Source: Chimonanthus salicifolius
Taxonomy: Eukaryota; Streptophyta; Magnoliopsida; Laurales; Calycanthaceae
Direction of reading: 5' to 3'
NCBI GenBank assembly: GCA_013350335.1
Contig: CM023533.1
Location: 32,594,869-32,658,868 of the forward strand
DNA length: 64,000 nt
This document shows, one piece after another, positions 46,615 to 57,544 of this stretch. Position 1 is the stretch's first letter; every line of letters starts with the position of its first letter. The notes under the pieces were generated by a model. It did not search any database, was not told the origin of the DNA, and worked only from the letters and a program-made list of their open reading frames with translations. The position numbers were made by a program, and so were the translations under genes.

Positions 46615-49600
46615 AAAAATTAGAGTTGCAAGTTATTTAAAGTCCAACCTATGCTTAACCCAATTTAGGACCAAATCTACTCTGAGCTTAAAAAATATTA
46701 TCTAGTTTAAATTGAGCTAGTCTTGGGGCTTGTATTCTAAGCGTCACTCTATCTATAAAACCCCAATTAAACCCAGTCCAGATATTAAATTCAAGGATCT
46801 ATGATATCTACGATATTTTTATTATACTATATTCAATAATATATTATTAGTAATTAAAAATCTTAATATTTACTTGTCATTAAGTTTAACAATTCATTCT
46901 AAACTTAACTATATTTTTCAATAAACACTGTCATTGCACCCCACTTCTCGACTCTAATCATATTTCTTTCTTCTCTATTAGAAAATTCTATTACTATATT
47001 ATGGAGTTTGGAATTGATTTTGTTGTTTTGAGTGCTAGAGCTTAGAATCTATACGTTTATTGTTTTTATTTTTTTTTGAAATTTATTTAATTTGACTTTT
47101 ATATAATAGATTGATAGGAGTTCAAAAAAAAAAAAAACCTTTAGAACATAATTTATATAATGGAGGTGATGAGATGAATCGTTATAGTGATGATTTATAT
47201 GATGGGATAGGAATAGTGAATTAGATGCAAAATCTTTTCAAAACTTTATGCACAATGAGTAATAAATAATATCAGTTTAATGTTATAAAGTAACAATAAT
47301 AGTTGATTTCGAATTAAATTACAAAAAATATTAAATTATTTTCTAATACTCGAATCAGGCTTCAAATAATTCTATAATGTGACCCGATCAAAGAGTAGCC
47401 CCGTCCCTTGACGGAATCAACAAAGACCCTAAATTGTTGAATAGTTAACAATAGCAATCCACATCAATGAAAAGACGTCTTGTAATAAAATTCTATAGCA
47501 TAATTTATAAGTGTTTATTTTAAGGCTGACATTTGGATGGATTGGATTAGGTTAAATTTATTAAAATTCAATCTAACTCGTATAAAAAATATTGAATCTA
47601 ACATGATCAGACCCGAGTTGCTGACTCGAATCGCTCAATCCAACATGCCCGAGTTACTAATCTGAGTTGTTGGCTCAACCCAATCCATGTTGCTTGTCCG
47701 ATCTGACCTGAGTAAAGAAAATTGTTACAAGGTTTTTATATTTTCTGAAACTCAGATCGGGTCAAATCAGTTTGGATCGTGTCGGGTTGATTTTACATTC
47801 TTTTAGTCCAATTCAATATAAATTTTATGTAGTTTTTTGTCCAACCCAATTTAATCCTAAATTTACAGTATATAACTCAACCCACTAATTTCTCTAGTTG
47901 GGTCATACGGGTCAGATTAAAACCCGGCCTAAATTTCACACCTAAGTTTATTGTTATAATTATGAAATTTGATAAATACGAATATCAAATAGACAATAGA
48001 GATAAAAGTTATCAAGTTTAATTATTGATGATAATTCAACATAGATAAAATGAAGCAATGACAATGGATAAGATGGATAGATAGTTCTTCTATTTCAAAA
48101 GTTCACCCCTCTTAGTGTGCAGTCAAAGGTCTTCGATCTGACACAGCGACACGAGGCAAAGTAAATAAATATATAAAAAAATTATGGCTGGGTCAAGTCA
48201 AATTTCTAAATAATGGATGACTGTTGACTGTGTACCTTTAAAATGTGAAAAATTGTAATAAATTAATAAATAATTCTTTTAGGATAATAATGAAAATTCA
48301 ACTAAAAAGTTGAGTCAAATCCTGTATTGGACTGCCATTGGAGTCTCCGCTTAGGCTTGACATTAAAGCCAACATGACTCAAAATTGAATTTGAATTAAA
48401 TAGTTGAATTATTTATGATAAGATTGAAATTGAGTTATTATACAAGCTCTATTTATGAGTTTTTTTACATTTTATTATATAAATTATTTATTTCATTAAT
48501 TTAATATTGGTACTTCCAATTAGATTTGATAAATTTTTTAAGTCAAGTGTATATCTAGCACTTATATAAGATTGAACCCATAACCTAGAGTCATTTATTT
48601 AGATCAAACATAACATAAAAGTTTTCCATTTTAATTCAAAATTTAACTATTTGAATTTCTCCCTTCACTAATATGTTGGATCATGGATATTTAAAAAATA
48701 TGACTTAATTGATTCAATCAGCATGATTTTTATCTGACCCATCATGATTTTATTTGATAGACTTCATATCTAGGTGTGCAAGATAATATAGTGCATACCA
48801 ATGTGCGAGTGATTATCTTTTTAGATTTTAGATTTGAATATTTAAATTGTATTCGGATTTGAGATATACTTTATAATAGAATCAATTTGATTTGAGATAT
48901 AGTTTATGATAGAATTAATTGGAGAATAAGAACTCATAAAGTCGATTTTAGATATATGAGATATTGGTAGTTTCTGATAATAATAATGATGCTGCTTGAA
49001 TTTGGGGTAGAGGGGGTTGGGTCACACATCGAGCCTAGACCAAGTCTTAAATATGTGTAATTGACTAATTGTTTAGAGGCATGAAGTTATATGGGCCTTT
49101 CTGCATGTTAGGCCCATACTCAATCTATTCATTTGTCACAGGGGTTCAGAAATTCAGTAGATACGAGATTGTATCGGCTATATAGATGAGATCTCGGTCC
49201 GATATGACTTAGATCTAGCCATCTGAACTGAGATTTTGTCCAAAAAAGAGAGATAAAAAGTAATATCAGTCCAATATTGTGGAACCGAGATATCGGCATC
49301 TCAATCCTATCGAATTTTGGACCCTTGATTTGTCAGGTTGAAATCAGGCCCGGATCCAGAATAGGCCCTGCAAACGAAACCGTAGCTCAAGATGAACCGA
49401 TAAAGTCTTAAAGGTGAGAAATTGGCAGAGTCCCACTGTTGCATTGACCAAGTTTCTCTATAACGACCTTAGCCATCAACATACGACCGACATGGATCTG
49501 CTCTACAGTCTAAATGCTTAGATTAAATAATTTATTAATGATTAATATTGGAGGTATTCTTTATTTAAAATAACTAATTAAATTTAATTATATGAAAATA

Positions 49601-50670
49601 AAATTACCATTGATCTTATCATTATAATGGGAAGTTTCTGCTTTAATAAAAAGTGAAGAATGCCTTTTAAGAACAATGGATTACTTATATTCTATACAAT
49701 ATATATAGCAATGTGTAATATATTGTACAATACAATATTTTAAAAATTGACTCGGTGAATCAATTCACCTTAAGAAGAAGTTGAGTTCAACCAAGGTTTG
49801 AACTGTGATTAAGCTAGTTGACATCAATAAGATATCATATAAATATTAATTAATTAATTAATTACTTCATAATAAATGAACTTAAAATATAATAGTATGC
49901 AAAAAACTATAAAATTCAAATTACAAAACATGCAAAATATAAAAAATGAATAATCATATTTTTCATAAAAAAATATGTTGCTGAAACTAATTACAATTAT
50001 AAATTATAGAATAGTCAAATCCTATTTTTTTTATAAAAATAATGAGATTATAACCTCTGAGTCAAACAATTTAACATAATAAAGTCCAAACATGTTGGGC
50101 TGATGGCTCAATCCTTTCACACCATGAATCATTAAGAGTTTTTAAGAGCTTGAATTTCAAAACGTTTTTAATGATAATGAAGTTGTATCAAGAAAAGGTT
50201 AGGAATTTAGGATTGGGATTGAACCAGTGAGTCGGGAAAGGGCAAATTTTTAAAATGATGTGACTTTGGCTGACAAACATGTAATGCAGAATTGCAGATA
50301 GAGAAAGGGAATAAGAGAGAATGGAGAAGATGGTTTCTTTCTCTGGATATTGTGATGGTTTTGGAGGTTTGTCTAAGGTCAAGTACTCAAGTCAGACTGA
50401 CTAGTCTTTAATATGTTGGTGGGTGGGTGGGTATTCAACCACTCACTTGACTGCTAATGCGAATGCCAATACCCTGCTTTTCAGTTTTGACTGACTATTG
50501 GAATTGTTTTTTCCTTCGTTCATGCTTGTGATAATTTAGTTTATTGAGATCAACCAAAGTTGGTTCAATCTTTATAGCTTATGATATTTGTAAAAAAAAA
50601 ACATCCGAATCTGTTCATATTCAGCAGTTCATTTTCAAGGAAAGTATATCTCAAGATTATTATAATATGT
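46615..50670. other. Gene-poor AT-rich region
   Basis: No gene supported on either strand. At about 47,525-47,945 is a segment that reads as a loose inverted repeat (GGCTGACATTTGG at the left, AAATTTCACACC at the right) full of CAACCC/GGGTTG words, probably a decayed hAT MITE. The rest is AT-rich with no clear structure. Confidence 0.5.
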
Positions 50671-50673
50671 TTG

Positions 50674-51005
50674 TGTTAAGATGCGAATAAGAGTTCTACG
50701 TCAATTGTGAAAGAAGAAATCTAAAGATTTATAAGGGACTATCGGTCACTCCACCTATTGAAATAGTCTTTTGGACTGGAATTTCAGCTCTAACAATGAT
50801 ACCAGAGACATGTTCTCAAATCAAAACATTTGAACTCAGGAATCCCTTAACTGAACGGGATAGTTGACGACGTTTTATCTGCCGGAGAGTTTCGTTCGAA
50901 GGAAAATTGTTGGGATGTGAACGAGAGTCAATATCGATTGTGAGGGAGGCAATCTATAAAAAATCGAATCACTCTACGTATCAAACTAATGATCTACTAT
51001 TAACA
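50674..51005 (+). mobile_element. TRIM element, diverged copy
   Basis: Terminal repeats 50674-50795 and 50908-51005, each starting TGTT-GG/AG-TG-GAA and ending TAACA. ATGATACCAGAGACATG follows the first, a mutated tRNA-Met primer-binding site. The middle (GAACTCAGGAATCCCTTAAC, GCCGGAGAGT, TTCGTTCGA) matches the element at 55.6 kb. Confidence 0.8.
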
Positions 51006-53553
51006 GCCTATCTTCCATTTATATCTGGTGCTAATAATTAAAATCAGCATTCAAAGCATGTGTAACTCAGAATCCACATTTCCTATCTTCCTTATTCCTC
51101 TATCTAAAGTCAGAAGAGTTAAACCAATTTAATAAAATGCCTTCACAAAGAGGACATTAAGAGGATGAGTAGATGACCCTCCATGTTTTACAGGGACTGG
51201 TTCAACTTGGAAGATTTTTTACAGATTGGGTCTCTCTCTCCCTCTCTCTCTTGTCGGTAGCCGTGTTCTTGTCAAAATAAAAAAGGGCTGAAAAATACTG
51301 AATGGATGGTCAAAGAAAGCAACCCAGACAAATAACATGATGAAATCCATTTAGAATATGTAATTTGTGAAAATAGAACAAAACCATTTTTACTAATCAA
51401 TAGTAGGTTTCTTAAACTATTGCAGTCATAGTCAACTTCAACGAATTACGGAGAATACCCTTTTGGAGTGTGATGAGAATTGAACTCGGATCCCACTTTC
51501 TAAATCAGGTTCTCGCCAACACACCAACTTCTAGGGTTAACACTAAGATTGATAGTTTAATAAATTTCGATAATTTAAATTTTATAAGGTTATTGTTATG
51601 GGTCATTTTTCTTTTCAAACTAAATTGGCTAAAAGTTAAGAAGCAAGCATTCTAAACTACAATAATTTGTTTTTAGGTTATGTATATTTTTAAAACATTT
51701 TTATATTATGTATGCCACAAAATAGAATTGTGATTCCACTAAAAATATTCTGGACTACCAAAAATATAACTAGATACTCTAGATCATAAATTTAAATACC
51801 CAATACTTTAGAGAGATTTCTCAAGTCTCTTTATTTAGAGACTTCTCGTTGAGATTTGAAGTGGGCACACATTTTTGGACAGGTAACCTCATCTGATCAT
51901 TTTAATCTTGTGATTTTAGACTTTTAAGTTTTAATGATTTTATAAATCGTTATGATAATTATGATAATTGCTTCTCTTGAATTATATAATCTATTAAACT
52001 TCTCTGTCCACTCCAACCAAAAATATGGGATTAGCCCACATTAAACGTACAGTTTTCCTATTAAACATCAGGTTGAACTGTACTAACTTAGTTTTGATTG
52101 GGTTCACCCTTGGTGGATCCAAATGAGTTGACTTAGATCTGATTGAACCAGGGGTCCAAATATCGTCGAGACTAAGATCTCGCAGATATGGTCTCGGCCG
52201 AGATTTTTTCTCTCTCTTCAAACTTTTTTTTTAAATCTCGGTGGCTTTTTTTTTTGAAAAAAATCAGTTAAAAAAATAAAAAAGGCTGTTTTTTAAAAAA
52301 AATATAAATATCGGCCGATATTCGTCTGCTATGGGCAAATATCGGCCGGGCCCACAACCGATATTCGGCCAATTTTTTTTTCTCTGGCCGATACGCACAG
52401 TATCAGTCGAGATTTATACCCTGGATTGAACAGACTCAAAGCAAACAAATGTCCACCCACAACTTGGGCTGAGTCGAAGCCCAAGTCTAATCTGAGTCAA
52501 TTAAACCCCTCCCTTGTCCAGATTGGAACGGTTATTTGTGAGTCTAATTGCAAATATACCTTTAGGGTTTCAATAATTGTGGTTTCATCTCCAACATTTG
52601 AAAGACATTTGCAATTGAATCCTGGCTATCTCAGTGCATGGTAACCCAGATTTAGGCTGAAAATTTGGCTGACTTTTGTGTTCTATTCAGGTCTACAGTA
52701 TGCTGAATATCTGAAATTAAGAGTATTGGTCCCTTAAAAACCAGTATCTAAGGGACAAAATTTTAGATTTCAGTGGGCTTTTAAAAAGATGCAATGAGGA
52801 GGATAAGAACAGGAGAAGTGAATTAAGCCATGCATGAACAAGGCTCATAGTTGGATGAGATTTAAAGAGCTACATGCCTGTCATGAAGTTGAAGTTATTG
52901 TTAGGTTCTTACGAGCGTGATCATTAGAGACGTATGGATTGAGCACAGTGAATCGATGTTGAATTTGTAGAGATATCAAAAGAGAACTATGTAAATTTCT
53001 GTGTTGATTTTTCTCCTTTCTATTTTCTTTTCAATAATATTGTTTCTGCGTGATAGATATTAACAACTAAGGTTCTAAATATATAAAAACATGCCTTGTA
53101 CACGAATAAGAACTAATCATTAATGATAGGAACACCACAACAAAAATGCCTTTTTATACATTTTCTATTGAACAGGTGGTGGCGTCAGTGGCTTATTTAT
53201 GGAGCCCAGTGACTTTGCACAAAAGATAGATATGGATAAGAATTAATATTTTTTTTTATTTTTTTTTTGAATTAGTCTTTTTAGATCAATATCTCAGGGA
53301 TATCCTCGTTATCCAAAAAAAAAATTAACATCTTTTAATTATTCATTTGTGTCAGTCATTTATACCCATCTCATTGACAATTTGACATACTAAGCACAAT
53401 TCATAACCAATAAATAGCACATGATTACATAACAACACAAGCTTCAAAACCTTACATAAGAGTTTTTTTTTTAAAAAAAATAGTAAATAAATAAATAGAA
53501 TTTTGAAGAGGCGAAGAAGAAGGAGACAAATATTTTACAGCCCCTGAGGAGTG
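51006..53553. other. Intergenic, repeats only
   Basis: No gene supported. It includes a CTCTCTC run near 51,230-51,250, a tRNA/SINE-like reverse segment at about 51,445-51,540 (GAATTGAACTCGGATCCC), the hAT MITE at 52.15 kb, and AT-rich DNA leading to the 3' end of the HLH gene. Confidence 0.45.
52149..52423. mobile_element. 275-bp hAT MITE with ATATCGGCCG words and 8-bp TSD
   Basis: Ends CAGGGGTCCAAATATCG and CGAGATTTATACCCTG are inverted repeats. The flanks are GATTGAAC at 52141-52148 and 52424-52431, a perfect 8-bp duplication. The interior has ATATCGGCCGATATTCG and ATATCGGCCGGG. It shares its end type and core word with the element at 60,998. Confidence 0.9.
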
Positions 53554-54021
53554 CTAAAGGTTCTTTTGATTACAATCTAACACCTTAACCATTATCTGCA
53601 TAACCTTGATTTTCATTTCTAAACAAAGAATGTAATCAGCTACACCCATCAAAAGCCCATCCACGCCCATACAACTCCCAATGGGAACAAGATCTTGCAG
53701 TACTTCAATCCTCCTTTCCACCCCATTCAAGGTCATTCTAGATCCTTCTAGATTTGCCCTCCTCCTCTTCTTCATAGACATCTTCAATCTTCTGACTCCG
53801 ACTCCACTGTTGGTCCTCTTAATCCTCACCTTTCTCCTGCCCTTCAAAACAAGGTCTGGGGGAGAAATCCCATGGTTGGAGGCTTGTACACAAAGACCCA
53901 ATTTCAAATGGAGCTTGAGAACCTTCCTTCCCTTGATTTCTAGGAACAAGATCAAAGTGCCCATAATTTCTAGTGGTGGGGGCCTTTTATAGGCCTTTAA
54001 GGGGGAATTCATAAGAACCAC
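53554..54021 (-). CDS. Atypical helix-loop-helix transcription regulator, single exon
   Basis: 155 residues from the ATG at 54021 (a later ATG at 53964 would give 136). An arginine/lysine-rich stretch (SMKKRRRANLEGSR) at about residues 83-96 is followed by helix 1 (ERRIEVLQDLVP), a short loop (IGSCMGVDGL) and helix 2 (VADYILCLEMKIKVMQIMVK). This pattern, with LVP ending helix 1 and ADYI-LEM-IKVMQ in helix 2, matches the plant HLH proteins of the PAR1, UPB1 and IBH1 type. They lack the standard E-box-contact residues and mostly act by dimerising with other bHLH factors in the nucleus. No intron, as is usual for that group. The exact subfamily is not settled. The reading frame is intact. Confidence 0.75.
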   Translation of the reverse strand: MVLMNSPLKAYKRPPPLEIMGTLILFLEIKGRKVLKLHLKLGLCVQASNHGISPPDLVLKGRRKVRIKRTNSGVGVRRLKMSMKKRRRANLEGSRMTLNGVERRIEVLQDLVPIGSCMGVDGLLMGVADYILCLEMKIKVMQIMVKVLDCNQKNL

Positions 54022-55612
54022 TCAAGGCGGCTGTAGGGGTTACCCCACTGGCCATTTCCTCCAAGTTTCCTTGAGGTAGACTTAGTTGTCCCTTCTTCAT
54101 AGGGCTGGGCCTCTTGCTTTGAGCATGTTCTCCAACCCAATCTCTCACATGCACCCACCTGCTACTCTTCCTTGTCTATTTCTCATTCCTTCATCCAAAC
54201 ACCCTGGATTATTCCTTCCCCTTTTCAAATTCAATGCATTTTCTATGTTACTTGGGCCCTTCATTTCCTCATTCCAGCTCAACAATCATTCTCTGTTCAT
54301 GGAAGACTTGTGGGGGCTATGGTGGTTGGCCTTATGTATCCTTCCTAGGGGACCCAATCCAAGTTTAAAATCAAATGGCATGCTTTGTCACAGATACTTG
54401 TCCATATTGGTAACAACAAAAGAAGGGGGAATTATACTATAATGTTTGGAATTGGGAATTGTTGGTTTTTGGCTCAAAGTCCGTTTATGTAAGGTCCATC
54501 AGGCCCAAGTATACAAGGGCTTATTCCTCTAGGGTTTTCTTAGTTGTGAGTTTTCTCTGGGCGTGAGAAGAGAGAAAGGAAAATAGAGAGGAAGGAGAGA
54601 CGGTGAGAAAGGAAGAGTTGGGTAACCCTTGTAATTTGTTGTCTGGGATTTTCTTCTTCATAGTGGAATCGTGTATCACGCTCTGTGGATGTAGCTTTCG
54701 GATGAACCATGTAAAATCTGTGTGTTCTTGTCTGTGTGTGTGATTGATTCGTGATTTGTGTGATTTGTTGAGCAAGAGGAATGAGAAGGATGTTGTTCCC
54801 TTGAATTCATCACATCACCCACCAAAAAAAAAATTGAAAAAAGAAAATAAAAAAGAAAGAAAAACAGGTGTGCTTATTTCTTGAAGACTTGTTACAATAT
54901 TCATAATCCAACATGTCTGGTTCGACTTAAGCCACCTGGGCAACGATCGTGTCCAGATAGACAGGCATCTATGGTTGAAAGAGTGGATAATAAGAAAAGA
55001 GGATCAATGGCTGGAATCCATGAAATCAACTTTGTTTATGGAAATCACATGTTCTACGGTATTAATTGTTGTTTAATGTGTAACTTGTCAGGGGCAATCA
55101 GCATTAGAATGTTCTAATTAAACCCAAAGCTGTTTCCTGACTACTGTTCTATGGCAATCAGCATTAGAAGTTGGCAATTATTTGGCTTCTTTGGATAGAA
55201 TTAATTTATTTCTCAATTGTCTTTCCAGTGCAGGATCCATGCTCTCTCATGTGAACTGATTAGAACATGTTGTTAATGAGCTTCTTGTTGAAGCCTGAGG
55301 GAGCTATCATGTGAGGAAATTATTAATTTTCATTTTTTTTAATATTAAGGCATTCAAGCATCTCACTTGACTAATTCCTAACCCACTTTTCCTTTCAAAA
55401 TCCACCCCTGCTCGCCAATATGATATTTTAATTTTAGAAAAATGTATATCATCGATAAATTTGTAATTTCAAATATATCGATTTGTAATCTAGTCCATCT
55501 GCAAGCAGACTGGTGAACTAAATTTCTGATCCTTTTCTGGGTCCAATTCTTCAATGGGAGTGGACCGGTTTTTTGTTTTCTTTCCAGGTCTAAAAGACTT
55601 AGATGTGTAATT
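54022..55612. other. HLH gene upstream flank and possible Copia LTR
   Basis: The first 400 bases are the presumed promoter and leader of the HLH gene; frames on + are shadows. At about 54,458-54,830 the text (TGTTGGTTTTTGGCTC... CCATGTAAAATCTGTGTGTTC... TGTGTGATTGATTC) has the flavour of a Copia LTR 3' half, but ends and duplications are not clear. A 20-base phrase around GGCAATCAGCATTAGAA occurs twice (about 55,093 and 55,153). Confidence 0.4.
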
Positions 55613-55957
55613 TGTTGGGTGCAAATGAGAGTCCCATATCAGTTGTGAGAGGAAAAACTAAGGAATTTATATGAGACATTTTATCTATCATGCTAGTTTT
55701 TTTTGCTGGAAGTCTAGTCCTAAAAGTAGTATCAGAGCTAGGTCTTCGAGTCACAGCATGTGGACTCAGGGATCCCTTAGCCGAACGAGATGGTTTGCGA
55801 TATTATATCCGCCGGAGAGCCCCATTCGAGAGGAGATTGTTGGACTGCGAACAAGAGTCCCACATCGGTTGTGAGGGGAAAAAACTAAGGACTTATATGA
55901 GATTGGATCACTTCACCTATCAAACTAGTGTTTTGTGCTAAAAGTCCAGTCCTAATA
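55613..55957 (+). mobile_element. TRIM element
   Basis: Terminal repeats 55613-55735 and 55838-55957, each opening TGTTGG--TGC--A--AGAGTCCCA and containing AGTCCAGTCCTAA or AGTCTAGTCCTAA. The first is followed by GTAGTATCAGAGCTAGG, a tRNA-Met primer-binding site. A purine-rich run (GAGAGGAGAT) sits directly before the second. The roughly 100-bp middle has no coding capacity. This is the best preserved of three TRIMs in the window. Confidence 0.88.
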
Positions 55958-55967
55958 TTATTCACAA

Positions 55968-56130
55968 TTTTACATAGTTCGGAAACTTGAATTTGGATTA
56001 GACTCAATATCTTATTAAGTTTTACATAGTTCTGAAACTTGAAATTCGGATTGGAATCAAAATCTTATTAAGTTTTACATAGTTTGGAAACTTGAAATTC
56101 GAATTGGACTCAAAATCTGATTTAAGTTAA
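55968..56130 (+). repeat. Three short direct repeats of about 58 bp
   Basis: Units starting TTTTACATAGTT at about 55,969, 56,019 and 56,074 each continue with -GGAAACTTGAA, ATTCGGATTGGA-type words and TCAAAATCTTATTAAG. Confidence 0.8.
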
Positions 56131-56304
56131 ATAAATCAGGGTGAGTTTGTGGACTCGACTCAAAAAATTCAATAAAATTTCTTGACTCTCTCAACTCAAA
56201 ATTCTGTTGATACAAGTCAACTCAGACCTCCTTGCTTGAGTTTTCTCAAAATTTTCAACTATGGTTATTTACCATTCTCCGAGGCTAACAACTTAATTAA
56301 CTCA

Positions 56305-56460
56305 TCCTGTACTGGTAGCTCAACTGGTACCCACTTCGGCTTAGGAACCTCTCAAGTTCGGGTCCTATAATAACTCGATCCTTGTGGCTTGCAGGGGACT
56401 ACAACATTTGGAATTTTATCCAACGCTCTCGTACTTAAAGAGAGGTGGGAGTCTTGAAGT
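56305..56460 (+). mobile_element. tRNA-derived SINE head
   Basis: Box A-like TGGTAGCTCAACTGGTAC and box B-like CAAGTTCGGGTCC at tRNA spacing. The 3' end is not defined; it may have been cut by the next SINE. Confidence 0.6.
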
Positions 56461-56489
56461 TCTTTTTGGAAACCCTATTAGTCCAACTT

Positions 56490-56690
56490 TTTTTTTTGAG
56501 ATTGAGGGAAAACTGTTCACCCCACTCCAACTTATGCCTTTGGCAACTGTCACTCCAAAACCCCTTGGGGGACACTCCACATTCACATGGGACGCCCCCA
56601 TTTAAAGCCGTTGGGATTCGAACTTGTAACCTCCAGCTTCCTGAAGTGGGAAGTAACCAGTTGAGTCACCCAACGTTGGATAGGAGATGA
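56490..56690 (-). mobile_element. Full-length tRNA-derived SINE, reverse orientation
   Basis: On the minus strand: a tRNA-like head with box A (GGTGACTCAACTGG) and box B (AAGTTCGAATCCC), a body GGGGGCGTCCCATGTGAATG and GTGTCCCCCAAGGGG, and a poly-A tail (poly-T at about 56,490-56,499 on +). The length of about 200 bases is typical for plant SINEs. Confidence 0.8.
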
Positions 56691-57181
56691 CCTTATTAGC
56701 ATTTGAAATCTTCTTCTGCAAGAGCGTCTGGAAATGTAAGATTGGGCCTTGTATTGAATTTCCATTGTCTCCAAATAAATGCATGGCATCTACAGTTAAT
56801 ATTAATTCGGCCCAGTTTGAAGCCTAACATGACCTAAACATAAACGGGCCTAACATCAAGAATAGGTTACCCTGAGTTAGAATGTCTGAAAATCATATTT
56901 GATCCACTTGATCAAAACTTGAAACCTGGCCCACTACTCAACCCATTCAACAACAAGTGGAAGGTGGGCTGGGTCATGCCAGACTTGGCCCTTACTAAGT
57001 AGTAAGTATAATCAGGCGGGCTGAAATTTTAGGATTTAGGCCCATGGGCTGATCCTAGGCTGGGTTTCCAAAATTGCTGGGTTATAATTCTTCTATCATC
57101 ATTAGTACCCCTAAATTCATTTATCATAATCTCATACTAGACTCTCGACTACTACTTTTCCCATCATCTATATTAGAAATT

Positions 57182-57544
57182 ATGAGATATTCAAATGGGC
57201 ACATGGTGCATACTTAGGCATCTAGCTCATCAAATAAGATGACGATGGGCTCTTTGAAATGGTTTTTCCTTTGATATATTATCCACCAAAAATCAAATCT
57301 TGATTGGATTGATCGAGTGATGCTTTTAAAGATCTAAAAATTTCATCAATTTGACCTATTATTTTAATCTCTAAACTTTATAGTCTTTAAGAATAAGTCT
57401 TGATCAATCTGATCAAAAGTATTTTTTAGTGGATAACATATTGAAAAAAAATCATTCTAACAGACCCATCACTATCTCATGTAGGACACATGGCTATGTA
57501 CGCATTTTAATACCGTGCGACCCAGTGCGCAGATAAATATCTCA
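57182..57544. repeat. 363-bp inverted-repeat element
   Basis: The left side GAGATATTCAAATGGGCACATGG and the right side, reverse-complemented (GAGATATTTATCTGCGCACTGG), are given here by their starts. Similarity continues through TATTATCCACCAAAAA/TGTTATCCACTAAAAA and GATTGATCGAG/GATTGATCAAG. A whole-length foldback with a diverged left/right pair. The target duplication is not clear. Confidence 0.7.

Larger units (their letters stand above)
55958..57179. other. Repeat-rich intergenic, two SINEs
   Basis: No gene. A short unit (TTTTACATAGTTCGGAAACTTGAA) is cited here only by its start TTTTACATAGTT: it occurs three times between 55,970 and 56,105. Two SINEs in opposite directions follow (listed). 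GGCCCA/TGGGCC words near 56,800-57,070 are of unclear origin. Confidence 0.45.

Noticed and set aside
53681..54442. Plus-strand frames of 103 and 118 residues
   Set aside because: The first is antisense to the HLH gene; the second lies in its upstream flank without any domain.
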